From positions 1,054,001-1,118,000 of the forward strand of contig NC_065406.1 in the NCBI RefSeq assembly GCF_024362695.1: DNA of 64,000 bases, read 5' to 3'. Within the stretch, counting starts at the first letter, position 1, and every line of letters starts with the position of its first letter. The stretch comes from Pectinophora gossypiella (Eukaryota; Arthropoda; Insecta; Lepidoptera; Gelechiidae). A program made the translations under genes and the position numbers. The notes under the pieces were generated by a model. It was not told where the DNA came from and did not search any database. It saw nothing but the letters and a program-made list of their open reading frames with translations. Of this stretch, positions 49,006 to 61,800 are shown piece by piece.

Positions 49006-49152
49006 TGCAGTCATGAGCAATATAATGTACCCACTTTAGGACTCTGTCGCACTAACATATTTGACATTTAGTGGGACTTACAGTTCAATTTGTCAAAAAA
49101 GTTAAAGTGACATGGTTGCAAAGTGTATACATATTAATGCTCGTGACCGTAC
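49006..49152 (+). mobile_element. MITE-E, well-preserved copy
   Basis: TGCAGTCATGAGCAATATAA to ATGCTCGTGACCGTACG. Confidence 0.9.
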
Positions 49153-49159
49153 GATGGTT

Positions 49160-49260
49160 GACTGATTTTATTGATGACGCCACTAGGACAGTATTTCCTA
49201 ACAAATTCTGTCATTATGTTTCGTAAAAACGATCTCATTTGAATAGGGTACAAAATAGCT
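49160..49260. mobile_element. MITE-Q-related 3' fragment
   Basis: TTTTATTGATGACGCCACTA, GGACAGTATTTCCTAACAAA and ATCTCATTTGAATAGGG; same subtype as 4760-4885. Confidence 0.5.
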
Positions 49261-49611
49261 TATGGCTTATGTTATTCCGCATAAGAGAAGCCATTTCACG
49301 CAGACCGGACTACCCATCATAGCGTGAATAGCGTGATAGATAATAGCGAGGCCAATAAAGTAGAAGCTGTGATCAGATCACTGAAGTGATTGCCCGCTGT
49401 TTATAGTCATACATCACTATTGTTTCGCCATCTTTATTTCATTAGGTCTAAGTGTGATTGGATTAAGAATGCGTATAACAAATTGACGAAGATGATTTGT
49501 GTTTTTTCTAAGTTTCTGTAGGTTTTGGATTCAGACAACTATCACAAAAGACAACTATCACGAAGACTAAAAATAAACTAGTCCGCGCCACGAAAGAAGT
49601 CAACGGATTTA
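49261..49611. other. No gene recognised
   Basis: Single-copy; a short direct repeat CAACTATCACAAAAGA / CAACTATCACGAAGA near 49537-49560 is all I see. Confidence 0.4.
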
Positions 49612-49706
49612 AATCATCATCATCATCAATTTAAGAGCCACGCTCTTGTCGGTGTAGCATTTTCCATTCCAGTCTATCAAAGGCCCATTCCTTGACTTCC
49701 CTAAAA
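49612..49706 (-). pseudogene. RTE-N LINE fragment
   Basis: Minus strand: REVKEWAFDRLEWKMLHRQE, RGS-stop (49631-49633), with a (GAT)n tail seen as ATCATCATC at the left. Same end as 40148-40265. Confidence 0.8.
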
Positions 49707-49894
49707 CAAAAAAAGGATTTGTTAAAGGGTTTGTTTTTTTACCGATTTAAATAAAACTACTTAATAACAATAAAAGGTACACCAACAGCTTATAAGATAC
49801 TGTGCTATTTACTGCATTAAACTACACTTTTATAAATAAATAAATTATTTTATGTTAAGATGTCAAAAAAATTCGGGGAATCGCTGTGAACGCC
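49707..49894. other. No gene recognised
   Basis: AT-rich. Confidence 0.35.
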
Positions 49895-50135
49895 ATAATT
49901 GGGTCGTCGTGTACTAGGTTCAACCGAGATAAATTATGAAAACCTGATTACTAAAGACAGATCTGAAAACTAACGAAAAACAATTTATTTTTCCTATTTA
50001 ACTTATTTATGAATTTTAAACAAGAAAAACGTAATAATGAGTGCTACACGTTTTGATACGTTTTCTCTATGACGTCACAGTGTGACTTTTTCAAACAAAT
50101 TCCTATAATATTTACGTGTTTTGACTTTTAGTAAA
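49895..50135. mobile_element. MITE-Q copy
   Basis: ATTGGGTCGTCGTGTACTAG, GATAAATTATGAAAACCTGA, TTTCTCTATGACGTCACAGT and TTTTGACTTTTAGTAAAAAG. Confidence 0.78.
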
Positions 50136-50141
50136 AAGTAA

Positions 50142-50325
50142 CGGGGGGGATAAAATGGCCACTTCGAAGCAATTACTCTAAGAAAGCAATATTGCTATTT
50201 GACATTAAGAATTTCGGAGGAACATTTTATTGATTTTTTTTTTTTATTTGACAATTGTTTACATTGCGCACTTACTTTTATATGCGCAAATTTCAAATTA
50301 CAATATTGCTATTTTTAACCCCCTC
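50142..50325. mobile_element. MITE-F copy with internal insertion
   Basis: GGGGGGATAAAATGGCCACT and the right end AATATTGCTATTTTTAACCC pair. About 40 bp (AGAATTTCGGAGGAACATTT) are inserted after the left TTTGACATT, followed by a repeated ATTTGACA. Confidence 0.8.
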
Positions 50326-50332
50326 CCCCACC

Positions 50333-50450
50333 CCCAGGGGTTATAAAAAGGAAGCAATAAAGTAATTCATCTAAGGCAGCAATATTGATATTTGACATGT
50401 ATTGACATTGCGCACTTACTTTTGTATGCGCAAAAGCATATTTACCCCAT
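50333..50450. mobile_element. MITE-F second copy
   Basis: AGGGGTTATAAAAAGGAAGC, GCAGCAATATTGATATTTGA and TATTTACCCCATTTTGC; adjacent to the previous copy. Confidence 0.65.
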
Positions 50451-50531
50451 TTTGCATGTTGCTACGTCCGGACAAATCCCCTTATAAGTATGTGTGAAGT
50501 TTTACGCAAATCGGCAAATACTTTCAACCAT

Positions 50532-50759
50532 CATCATCATCATCAGCCCATTAACGTCCCCACTGCTGGGGCACGGGCCTTCCCTATGGATGGATAGGGA
50601 GATCGGGCCTTAAACCATCACGCGGGCCCAGTGCGGATTGATGGTTATTAACGACTGCTAATGCAGCCGGGACCAACGGCTTAACGTGCCTTCCGAAGCA
50701 CGGAGGAGCTCGAGATGAAAACTTTTTTTTTTTTTGTGGTCACCCATCCTATGACCGGC
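50532..50759 (-). mobile_element. SINE-3, 5'-truncated with 11-bp TSD
   Basis: (CAT)n then CAGCCCATTAACGTCCCCAC to CACCCATCCTATGACCGGC. CTTTCAACCAT flanks it at 50521-50531 and 50760-50770. The head was lost at insertion. Confidence 0.92.
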
Positions 50760-50770
50760 CTTTCAACCAT

Positions 50771-50934
50771 TGAGGTATAATTATGTTATTGTTTTCAACA
50801 CGAAGATAGCAAGCATACTCTCCATTAAACCGTTGTATGCTAACGTATAATGAGGAATGTAAAAATAACATCGACATCTTCCACGAAACCCTCACCTACT
50901 TTAAATATAAAATTACAAGTATTTTTTTTTTTAA
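50771..50934. other. No gene recognised
   Basis: Short AT-rich spacer. Confidence 0.35.
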
Positions 50935-51060
50935 TTAAGATGGGTTTGCTCTTGACTTCGTTCTTCTACAAGAAGAAGAGATCGACGTTGGAACGAGCTT
51001 ACCCAGAAAATGCCTATTCACCCGTGATTTAAAGGACCCCAGGTTATAAGAGTCAGGAAA
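50935..51060 (-). pseudogene. LINE-L-type ORF C-terminus
   Basis: Minus strand: FPDSYNLGSFKSRVNRHFLG, KLVPTSISSSCRRTKSRANP, S-stop (50935-50937). Open over its length. The NLGSFKSRVNRHFLG core equals that of 29438-29680, but the C-terminal extension differs, so this is a subfamily; 61692-61772 shares the extension. Confidence 0.8.
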
Positions 51061-51809
51061 CATATAAATATAAAATTATATAAATTCACTCAATTTCCTA
51101 TAATTTTACTTTATATAGTTTTTATCCAATTTTTTTTCTATCTTCTAGCTTTAAGTTACCTCATTCACGTGTACATGCTGTTTTATTATTTGTTTAAAAC
51201 TAACTTGAATGTTGTATACGCCTGTAATGGTATAACATACGGTCATTGTCCGTTGAATTTTATTCATGTAATTTTTATGTATATACCGATGGTGTATCTT
51301 AAATAAATAAATAAATAATAATTAAAAAGGTAAGGTACTTATATCAAAACCGCGGAAATCTTAAAAAACTTATTGTTTATATATTTAAGTATACATTGGC
51401 CCCGATTCCTGCAGACACCGTCTAATTTTATTTAAAGTTATATCCGTCATTTTCATATCCGTCGAAAAGGAAAGGGACGGATGATTCACAGCTCTTAATT
51501 TTAGGAAGAATGAGTGAATGAATGAATAACCCGGGCGAATCAAAAGGTACGTCGCTGGTATGCAATCCGTTTGACGTGCTGTCTACTTAACTGTGTCGGG
51601 TTATTGACGGATGTAAAATTTTTAGACGGTTGGTTTAGATTTGTGCTTAAAATTGACGTGTGTTCCATAAATTTTATGCTTGTCGATTACCCGTCCCTTT
51701 CCTTTTCGGCGGATAAGAAAATGACAGATATAACTTAAAATAAAATTAGATGGTATTTACAGGAATTAGCACCATTATCCTAATAGGCATCCTAGAAATA
51801 AAATGCTTT
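51061..51809. other. No gene recognised; LINE-type tail at 51230-51325
   Basis: 51265-51325 (TTTTATGTATATACCGATGG, TGTATCTTAAATAAATAAAT) is a typical retroelement 3' end with an (AATA)n tail. The rest is single-copy. Confidence 0.4.
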
Positions 51810-51935
51810 ATTTTTTTTAATACTCGCTCGCGTTCGACCACAATCTCACCTGATGGTGAGTGACGTTGTGGTCTAGATTGGATCACGCTTACATATAAAA
51901 TGTTCATTTTCACTCTAAAATAATAATAAAAATAA
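51810..51935 (-). pseudogene. LINE-L fragment, decayed
   Basis: CCACAATCTCACCTGATGGT and TGGATCACGCTTACATATAA follow the complement of the UTR and coding end at 29445-29530, with frameshifts. Confidence 0.6.
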
Positions 51936-52137
51936 TCTTACCTGAAATAACTTACCGTTGCAGCTGCAGCTCAATAATTGAATAATAGGATGCATCACTG
52001 ACCTTTTCGCGTCAGTAAAAAATTTTTCACTTACCTCAAAAACTAAAAAAATGTTAACGATCCCTGCTTAAAGTAAAATGTCGTTTTGTCGTACAAAATT
52101 AAAAAAATATAATATGTGGTAAACGTAAGGTTTAACG

Positions 52138-52461
52138 GCCTCCGTACTCCAGTGGTTGAGCGTTGGGCTCACGATCCGGAGGTCCCGGGTTCGAATCCCG
52201 GTGGAGACATACAACAAAAAACCACATTGTAATCCCTAGTTTGGCTAGGACATTACAGGGTGATCACCTGATTGTCCAAAAAGTAAGATGATCCGTGCTT
52301 CGGAAGGCACGTAAAGCCGTTGGTCCCGGTTACTACTTACTGATGTAAGTAAGTAGTCGTCACATGAGCCATGTCAGGGGCCTTTGGCGGCTCAATAATA
52401 ACCCTGACACTTGGGTTGATGAGGTTGGTAACCTCACAACCCACACGATAGAAGAAGAAGA
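52138..52461 (+). mobile_element. SINE-1, full-length
   Basis: CCTCCGTACTCCAGTGGTTG (A box), GGTTCGAATCC (B box), full body and a GATAGAAGAAGAAG tail. Confidence 0.92.
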
Positions 52462-52469
52462 ACGGCTGT

Positions 52470-52683
52470 TTAATTGGCTAATAGCTGGGACCAACGGCTT
52501 AACGTGCCCTCCGAAGCACGGAATCATCTTACTTTTTCGGACAATCAGGTGATTCAAGCCTGAAAAGTCCTTACCAAACAAAGGACAGTCTCACAAAGTG
52601 ATTTCGACAATGTCCCCATCGGGAATCGAACCCGGACCTCCAGATCGTGAGCCTAACGCTCTAACCACTAGACCACGCGCTGT
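52470..52683 (-). mobile_element. SINE-2 copy, 3' end missing
   Basis: GCTGGGACCAACGGCTTAAC, CAATCAGGTGATTCAAGCCT, CCCCATCGGGAATCGAACCC, to CTCTAACCACTAGACCACG. It sits 36 bp from the innexin exon 3 donor site. Confidence 0.85.
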
Positions 52684-52719
52684 TAAGAGGCTATACTAAT
52701 ATGGTTTTCAAAATCTTAC

Positions 52720-52879
52720 CTGGAAAAAGAGCGTGAAGGCAACCCACTGGTAGTACTTCCCGTACCGGCGGGGCGAAGTCCCGGCGCCGCGCACGCCGGG
52801 GTAGGCCCCCGCCTCCCCCGCCACCGTGAATGTCGAGTGGATCCAGCAGTAAGTGTTCAGCACGTCCTCTGGGATATCC
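52720..52879 (-). CDS. Innexin exon 3 (first extracellular loop to TM2)
   Basis: 160 bp. The acceptor AG is at 52880-52881 and the donor GTAAGA at 52714-52719. The first base completes the codon AG|G (Arg60), then come 53 codons from DIPEDVLNTYCWIHSTFTV to KYYQWVAFTLFFQ, ending on a codon boundary. The conserved second loop cysteine (YCWI) and YYQW are present. The loop between them is Gly/Ala/Arg-rich (GEAGAYPGVRGAG). Confidence 0.95.
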
Positions 52880-55800
52880 CTGATGATGGAAGTGGATTTT
52901 TTTTATTTAGTTTGGTAAAAACTATATTATAATGTATGTACACCATTAACACATGTTTATGGAAAACAATGTTCGTCGCCCAATAGCGTCCACATAATAT
53001 CAGCGTCGTGGATCACGCCGCGACTTGTGCTGAGTGAGGCCCTTTTATCTCAGGACGTCCACCACCACCTTATGATCATTTCGACAAACATCCGTCTTGC
53101 TTCTTTGTAATTGTTTTAGTGGAAATTTGATATGATGTTGTTGTCTTTTTTTGTGTGTGGCGTCCTTTTTTAATAAACTATTTCTATTCTATTCTATTCT
53201 AATCATTATCTATCTACTCAGCCTGTATCCTCGAAGGACGTAATATACGATCCCGACGACCGGATCACTCTAGCCATAGAGGCAGCCAATCAGCTCGCGA
53301 CACCTAACACTTCAGGACCCCGATACCGACCCCGCCGGCGTGGTCGACGAATTCCCTTAATCAGCGATGACCCACTAGGATCGATTAATTCTTTCAAATA
53401 TTTTTCCTCTCAGACAACGCCCTGAGCTGAGGTTCGCGTCCAACTGGGCACCCTCAGGCCTGTTGTCTTAAATGTTGTACCGGGTGAGAGCCTTCAGCGC
53501 TCCCCGTTTGTCCGGCCAAGAAGTTAATGCCATCTGCGGCAAATCTACAATAAGTCACGTCAAAAAAAAAAAACAGCCTGTATACGCCCACTGCTAGGTA
53601 TAGGCCTCCTCTCTTTCACGCCATCGTTTCCGGTCTTGTACAAGTCTCATCCATTGCTTTCCGGTATACCTCACAATCAACTCACAATCATCCGACCACC
53701 GACCGTTTATGTGCGGAATCACATACAATTATAATTAGTTAGTTTCTTAGATCAAAGATAAATTACTAATTGGATAAATTAATACTTAATAACTGTGATA
53801 TAAGTAATAGCTCGGTGAGGTATGGGTACTTAGATCATCCTGCGATGAATGTTCCTCTGACTACCCCACAGAGGAACCATCCAGGCTACGTTCCCAAAAA
53901 CATACATACATACATACATACATAAACTCACGCCCGTAATCCCTAATGGGGTGGGCAGAGCCACAAGTAATCAAAGACAACTTGCAGCCACTGTTGATAC
54001 GAAGTCCAAAGATGGATATGATGAACCTTATTCCCAAAAACAATGCGTCGTTTAACTTTCTAATTTCATGGATTATATTATGCAACTTTTATCTTTATTT
54101 TTATGTATACTTAAATTATGGCCCTTGTTAAAATTGTGGCCTTCCCCGACGTCTAACAGCACTTGCAGGAACCCACTCTGTAGCTTTTTTGGCCCAGAGG
54201 TCATCGGGCATTCGGGCAACATGTCCAGCCCAGTCCCATTTCAAGCAGGCAGCCTTTCTCGCTACGTCTGCTATTTTTGGTTTGGAACGCAGCGTGGTGT
54301 TTCGGATCCGATCGATCAATTTAACACCAATTATGCTTCTGTAATTAGATTATTTTTTGTTCCGAGTTAAGAGCAAATAGGTAATTATCACGTTAAATCT
54401 GTACAGCGCTATCTATATCATATTTGGGCAACGTAGCTTGAAAAGTAATTGAGATAATTATAGTACCTACACCTCACCGAGCTTTCTGTTACACCAACGG
54501 CAACGTGATAGAGGATTTAAATTAAGAATTAATAAATAAATAAAGAACATTGCTCTTCACCATGAAGCATGTGATATCAATTTAAGATACACAGATTTAA
54601 CTACAAAACAAGTTGCCTGAACAGAGCTCTGATTGAACCGGGATTCAAACCCGCAACTATCCAAGATGAACACAGCCTGCTCGAGATGAAACCTTTTTTT
54701 TTGTGGTTACCCATCCTATAAAAAGTAATGTATTCTTATTCTGTACTATAAGTAGGTACCTACAATTTTAGTACGATAGAATAGGTAGATAAAAAATATG
54801 TAAGTACATTGCAGTGCATAAATACTCCTTTTAATCTTACACAGAGTAAATAATAATGTAGTGTTTTCGTTGGATTTCATTTGAAATTTCAGTGAAATAG
54901 TTTTAAATATTCAGTTTACAATACATATTTTGAACATATTAACAATTACATTCTCAAAATCATTTCATTTTCTATACGAAGAAAAACACTTTCCAAGAAA
55001 ATTCGTGTTAACGCCATCTATCCGTTTACCGCGGAACTAGGACGGGTCGAACCTTCTCGTTCAACCGTGGGGTGTGTAACTGACCTGGTGTGTATGCAAT
55101 CGATGGGGTTGCCCACTAGATGGCGTGTGGTGAGTGCGGCGCTAGCGGCCAGCAGCGCAGCGGTCGTGGCGCCGCAATGCAGCCGGAACGCCACAGAGTC
55201 GATCTTCGGGTTTACTCCTTGCTAATGGGGGAAGACAGAAAGTTTATTTCAAATGTTTGGTTGTTTTAAACTGTTTCTGTAAAGCTAAACAGAAAAAAAA
55301 ATACGCGTGATACCACAGAGTAAATAATGTAGCATAGAGTTAACAATTACAAGACCGTATTAGCAGCCGTAAAGTTTGACATCTTTTAATGATATTATAA
55401 ACAACATAATTGTCATAAACAGTCTATAAGACCCACTGCTGGGCACAGGTCTCTCCTCAATAATCCACGAGCATACTCCACCACGTTGCTCCACTGCGGG
55501 TTGGTGGAGGACCAACGGCTTAACGTAGCCTCCGAAGCACGGAATCATTTTACTTTTTCAGACAATAAGGTGATTCAAGCCTGCAATGTTCTTAAAAACA
55601 ACATACAGTCTCATAAAGGGATTTCGACAATGTCCCCATCGGGAATCGAACCCGGACTTCCAGATCGTGAGCCTAACGCTCTAACTACTAGACCACGGAG
55701 GCTGTGGTATTATAAACAGTAAACTATTTTTAACGGGTCGATACGTGAATGTTAAATAAGGTAAAAAAAATAATGTAAAAAAATATTTAAAAATAGTTTA

Positions 55801-58800
55801 CTAAGTATAGGCAGGTATTTAAACTGCGTGAATCTTTAAAAAAATTGTGTTGTAACCAGTATTTTAGTGATTTTTTTTGTGCTTTGAATTTTGAATTTTT
55901 AGGTGGTAGAACCCAACAACAGGCTGATGCATTCGGTGTGAGAGCTCTCAGCGCTCCCCATTTGTCCGCCCAAGTAGCTAATGCCATCAGAGCCTAACGC
56001 AATAATTCGCGTGAAAAAAAGGCTGATGCATATACAGGATGTTAGTGACATCGTAACGAAGCCATGATTCTGAGTTGATATCAAGTGGAATTAAAAAAAA
56101 AAACACAAAAATTTTCATGAATATTCCGACAGGAAAATCCACTTCATACTCGTATCAACTCAGAATCATGATCTAAATTATCCCCCTCAGTATTTGTTAC
56201 GATGTCACTAACATCCTATCCACTTGTATGGCCACTTGTATGTACTTGTACGGTCACGAGCATTAATATGTATACACTTTGGTACCATGCCACATTAACT
56301 TTTTTGACAAATTGAACTGTAAGTCTCACTAAATGTCAGATATGTTAGTGCGACAGAGTCCTAAAGTCGGTACATTATATTGCTCATGACTGTACAGGGT
56401 GTAAGACAGGGTGACAGATCTAAAACAAACGAAAAACATTTTCTTTTTTTTCTATTTAAGTAACTTATTTATGCATTTTAATTAAGAAAGCGTAATAATA
56501 AGTCCGACATTTTATCACATTTTTCTATGACGTTTTCATACGAATTCCATAGTAATTTCGTGTTTTCACGTTTAGTAAAAAGTAACTGATTTGACTCGTT
56601 GGAAACTATGGTATAAAAAAAATCAGGTATGGTCAATCCTATAAAAATCCTAGCCAGCTAGCCGTTTGATGACGTAAGTGTTACCATTAAATTGGTACTT
56701 ATCTCCAACATTCCAAGGAGGTAAATTTTATTATTGAAAATACTAGCTACATAAGTACGTCACTCCGTCACCGCTCACTAAAAATAAATGCGTCATTAGC
56801 TATAGTATTTAAACACAAATAGATTTAGATTTATTGGTCCTAAACCTAATTCTAACTACTTACCTATAGTTCCAATAAATTGGCTTTCAGTACCGCTTTG
56901 TATAATATTAATAAGTTTAATTCTTGTTCATCATCATCAGCCCATTAACGTCCCCACTGCTGGGGCACGGGCTTTCCTATGGATGGATAGGGAGATCGGG
57001 CCTTAAACCATCACGCGGGCCCAGTGCGGATTGATGGTTATTAACGACTGCTAATGCAGCCGGGAGCAACGGCTTAACGTGTCTTCCAAAGCACGGAGGA
57101 GCTCGAGATGAAAACTTTTTCTTTTTTTGTGGTCACCCATCCTATGACCGGCCTTTGCGAAAGTTGCTTAACTTCAACAATCGCAGACCGAGTGCGTTTA
57201 CCGCTGCGCCACCGAGCTCCTCAATCCTCAATTCTTGTTACTTACTGATAATATGGGTACCAACCTACATAGGAAGACATTTATTAAGCATAGAGTTAAT
57301 ATCTGCTTCAAGTTTCAAGGTTGCACAGTGATGTTTCTGGGAATATTCCCAAAGTGGGGGTTTTAAAAACTCTTTAATAGTACGGACACTGGCTGGTTTT
57401 CTTTTTTAAAATGTTTCTACATAAGTTTTGCGCCTTTTTACTGCTGTGAACATTCCCGCTTTCTTCCTTTTTCTTCTTTCTTTTTTTCTTTCTTTTTTTC
57501 TTTGGGAATCGAGAACGGCACATCACCGGTTGCGACATCGATGGTTCGAATCTCAGTAAGGGCCTACGGGAATACATAATCAGGAAAAACAAAACACATA
57601 ACAAAAGATTCAACAACAGTGGCTGCAAGTTGTCTTTGATTACTTGTGGCTCTGCCCACCCCATTAGGGATTACGGGCGTGAGTTTATGTATGTATGTAT
57701 GTATAACAAAAGATATCTCTTCCAGCCAACCCTGTATGGTAGAAAACATCATGGGGTAAGTAAGGTGTCAGTTTTCTAAAAAAAAAGTAATAAAAACGTG
57801 TGTAAAAATAAAAAATCAATCCGCCATATTGTTTTACGCGTGTCACCTGCGGCAGTGACGTTGCAATCGTAACCAACATGTCACATAAAATTATTTTTAT
57901 ACCACTCGCAACATCCATAAAGCTTCGAAGAAATAAGACAATTTTACCTTTTAAAAAAAGGGCCCCGAGATGGTAGGTTTTATTTTTTATTTTTTTACAT
58001 ATGGGTCGTGTACTAGGTTCAAGATAAATTATGAAATTCTAATTATTAAATAAAGACAGGTCTAGAATTAACGAAAAACATTTTCTTTTTACTATTTACC
58101 TTGTTTGGGAATTTTAATAAAAAAAACGTACTTAATAATAAGTCCGACATTTTATCACGTTTTTCTATGACGTCACAGTGTGCTTTTTTATACAAATTCC
58201 ATAGTAATTTTGTGTATTGACGTTTACTAAAAAGTAACTGATTTGACTATTTATAAGATTAATGGCGTTGTTCACTGTTAACGTGATAATTACTTATTTT
58301 CTCACCAACACAAAATTATTCATAAATTATTCATTTTTGCTTGATATTTGGATCACATTATGTATAACAATGGTGTTGCTACATATTATATTGCTTCTCT
58401 TTATTTTGATCAGAATAATAATGGGTGGAAGTTGTAATTTTACCTTGGTGTAATAAAAAGGGTCATCATTTATACCCAAAAACAAAGATAAAAGATGCAT
58501 ATGTCTGTTATCCATGAAATTAGAATTTAAAAAACACACACAAACAACATAAATAGCCTATATACGTCCCACTGCTGGGCACAGGCCTCCTCTCAATCAA
58601 CCGGAGAGGGTATGGAGCATACTCCACCACGCTGCTCCACTGCGGGTTGGTGGAGGTGTTTTTCGGCCAATAGCCGGGACCAACGGCTTAACGTGCCCTC
58701 CGAAGCACGGAATCAACTTACTTTTTCGGACAATCAGGTGATTCAAGCCTGACAAGTCCTTACCAAACAAAGGACAGTCTCACAAAGTGATTTCGACAAT

Positions 58801-61800
58801 GTCCCCATCGGGAATCGAACCCGGACCTCCAGATCGTGAGCTTAACGCTCTTACCACTAGACCACGGAGGCTGTTAAATTAGAATTTAAACGAAGAAAAT
58901 CTTAACAACGCCATCTATCGTGTTTTTGGAGAACGCCGATTGGAAAATCCCTCATTGTGAGCAAGGCTTTACCCAATCTAACGTGGCAGCACGCATTAAA
59001 ATCACGGTCGCTGCACGCCAATCTGGCGCTGGAGCACAATAGCTGCATGTGTTAATGGCCCGTAGTTTCAGAATAGCTGTATTAATTCCTGAACGATCCT
59101 AATGAAATGTACTGACTACACCCTTAAGGAGCAGTGGTGCAATCATAACGCAGGCCAGGGGGATTAAAATGGTCACATCGAAGCAATTCCTCTAAAAAAC
59201 CTTACGATCCCGACGACCCGATTACTCTAGCCATAGAGGCGGCCAATCAGCTCGCGACACCAAACACTTTAGAACCCCATACCGATCCCGCCGGCGTGGT
59301 CGACGATTTCCCTCAATCGCTATCGACCCACTAGGGTCGATTAATTTTTTTTAATATTTTTCCTCTCAGACGATGCCCTCAGCCGAGGTTCGCGCCCAAC
59401 TGGGCACCCTCAGGCCTGTTGTCTTAAACGTTGTACCGGGTGAGAGTCTTCTTTGCTCCCCATTTGTCTGGCCAAGCTGGTAATGTCATCTGCGGCAAAT
59501 CTACAATAAGTCACGTAAAAAAAAAACAATATTGCTATTTGACATATGGTTGCATTGCGCACTTACTTTTATATGCGCCCGGGTCCTTATCGCTAAGTAA
59601 AGGTGGGTAAGTAAATCAACGGCGTATTCTCATGACTTGGATTGCATGGTATGCCTGATGAGGGTCTAACTCTGCTAATTTTGATGTTTAAGTGTAACTT
59701 GTTCACACGTCTACTTCGATGTGCCAATGTGTTTGTTATACAAGTACACTTAAACGTATTTAAAAATCATCATTGTATCCTTAGCTGGTCCTAGCATGGC
59801 TTTGAAATGGACTACTCTGCCATCTATCCATCCAGGAGGGAAACCACTGCCCTATTTGTCCCTAAAAAGTAGCATGGAGAATGCTACACCGACAAGAGCG
59901 TGGCTCTTAAATTAGTGATGATGATGATGATGATCCCCAGCGTTATCCCGTTTTCCCCCGGGCTTACCTAACCTGAAGATTTGGTGGATTAGGTGGCTAA
60001 ACCACTGAATTCGACTTTATGATTTTGAATTTGCCGTGGAGACCTTTGGTAGCTGGGGGGCGGACACCAAAATCTTTGTGTCAGAATTGGGTCTCAGGCT
60101 CAGGGAGAAAACAGGTGACTCCCGCTCCGGCTCGTTCCTGGTCGAAAGGCTGGCTATTGCCATTCAACGCGGTAATGCGGCTAGTGTTGTGGGCACCTTT
60201 GCTCCGGGAACAGTGAGGGGCGGGTTATTTAATGACTAGTTTTTAAGTTTGTTTTTGTGACGTATTGTTATATTAATATTTACAATTAAATAAAAAACAT
60301 TTAAGAATCTCAAAAATTCATATTTCGATTGATAATTAACATCACGTGGTTTCCAGAATTGTGGCCGGTTTATGGCAATAGGCTCACCCTCTATTAGGTG
60401 GCCAATCAGCCCATGACAACAAACACTTCAAGACCCCGATACCAATCGACGTTTTCCGTCATTCAGCGCTCGATTAGTTCTTTCAAATATGATCCTATCA
60501 GACGATGACCCTGAACAGAGGCTGCGCCCAACTGGGCACCCTAAGGCATGTTGTCTTAAATTTTGCATCGGGTGAGAGCCCTCAGCGCTCCCCATTGGTC
60601 CAACCAAGTAGTTAATGCCATTTGCAGCAAACAATAAGTCACACCAAAGAAAATATAACTAAATAATTCAAAATTAAGCATTGTTGGGTTTATCCACTTT
60701 AGTGCCATATTCGCCTAATTACCGTACCAATACAAGAATCCTGGTTATGCAATCCTGGTTATACGCCAATCTTACAAGACAACACTCATTGAAAGTTCTG
60801 TAATGATCCTATAAATTGGAATTCTAAATTTGAATAGCGGATGCGTTTTCTGGGAGAAGTTCTTTAATGACCAATAAGTGACGCCAATATGAGTATGGCA
60901 AGTCCTCTCATAGACATCGCTGTTCTCTGGAAGACTTTGCTCTAGGAGGACTGGTAATAAAAGCTGCTGATGGTATAGTTCTTGCACTGGTGAAGGCAGT
61001 CGACTTGTGTGTTAAACGTATCTGTATATCGTCGCTTTATAGTCAAAACCACTTAAGTGCCTTTTTGAAACGTCACAATCTGATGTGATTTCCTTCAATA
61101 AACCCTCGATTTCTTTCAACCCATTTCGGGTCAAAATCAAAATCGAACGGCCAGTTAACGGCCTCCATGGTCCTGTTGGGGACATATCACAAAAATCACT
61201 TTGTGATCCCTAGTTTGGTTAGGACATTACAGGCTGATCATCTGATTGTCCGAAAGTAAGATGATCTGTGCTTCGCTGCGTTAGGCCGTTGGTCCCGGTT
61301 ACTACTTACTGATGTAAGTGAGTAATCGTTACATGAGCCATGTCAGGGGCCTTTGGCGGCTCAATAATAACCCTGATACCAGGGTTGATGAGGTTGGTAT
61401 TCCATCTCACAGCCCACACGATAAGAAGGAGATCAAAATCGAGACCACAAGCGTTGTCCTGGATTGAAACTAGCTTGTATATTGCGATGTTTTCTTAACA
61501 AATCATAATAAATGATTTGAATTTGAATAATAATCACATCCATAACATGAAACGTAACATAAGCTCAAGTCTATATCCGAATTCACCCCAACTGACCCCA
61601 AAAATCAGAGGTATATCCATCGCAAGCCTTACTGAGTTTTATGTTACCAATGTGGTACCTAGGTCACATCCGAATATGTTTTTTTTTTAATTAACATGGA
61701 TTTGCTCTTGACTTCATTCTTTCACGAGGAGAAGAAGAGATCGACGGTGGAACGAGCTTACCCAGAAAGGCACTGGCACTCTCACACACGCGACGGAACG

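Noticed and set aside
46000..52700. Remaining innexin exons (TM2 to C-terminus)
   Set aside because: I looked for WEGG, FPKVTKC-like and CILPLN-like coding on the minus strand and recognised none; they are probably further left or outside the window.
53861..54370. Host gene from overlapping frames near 54 kb
   Set aside because: The frames are REP-D sequence and the C-terminal fragment of an RTE-type LINE.
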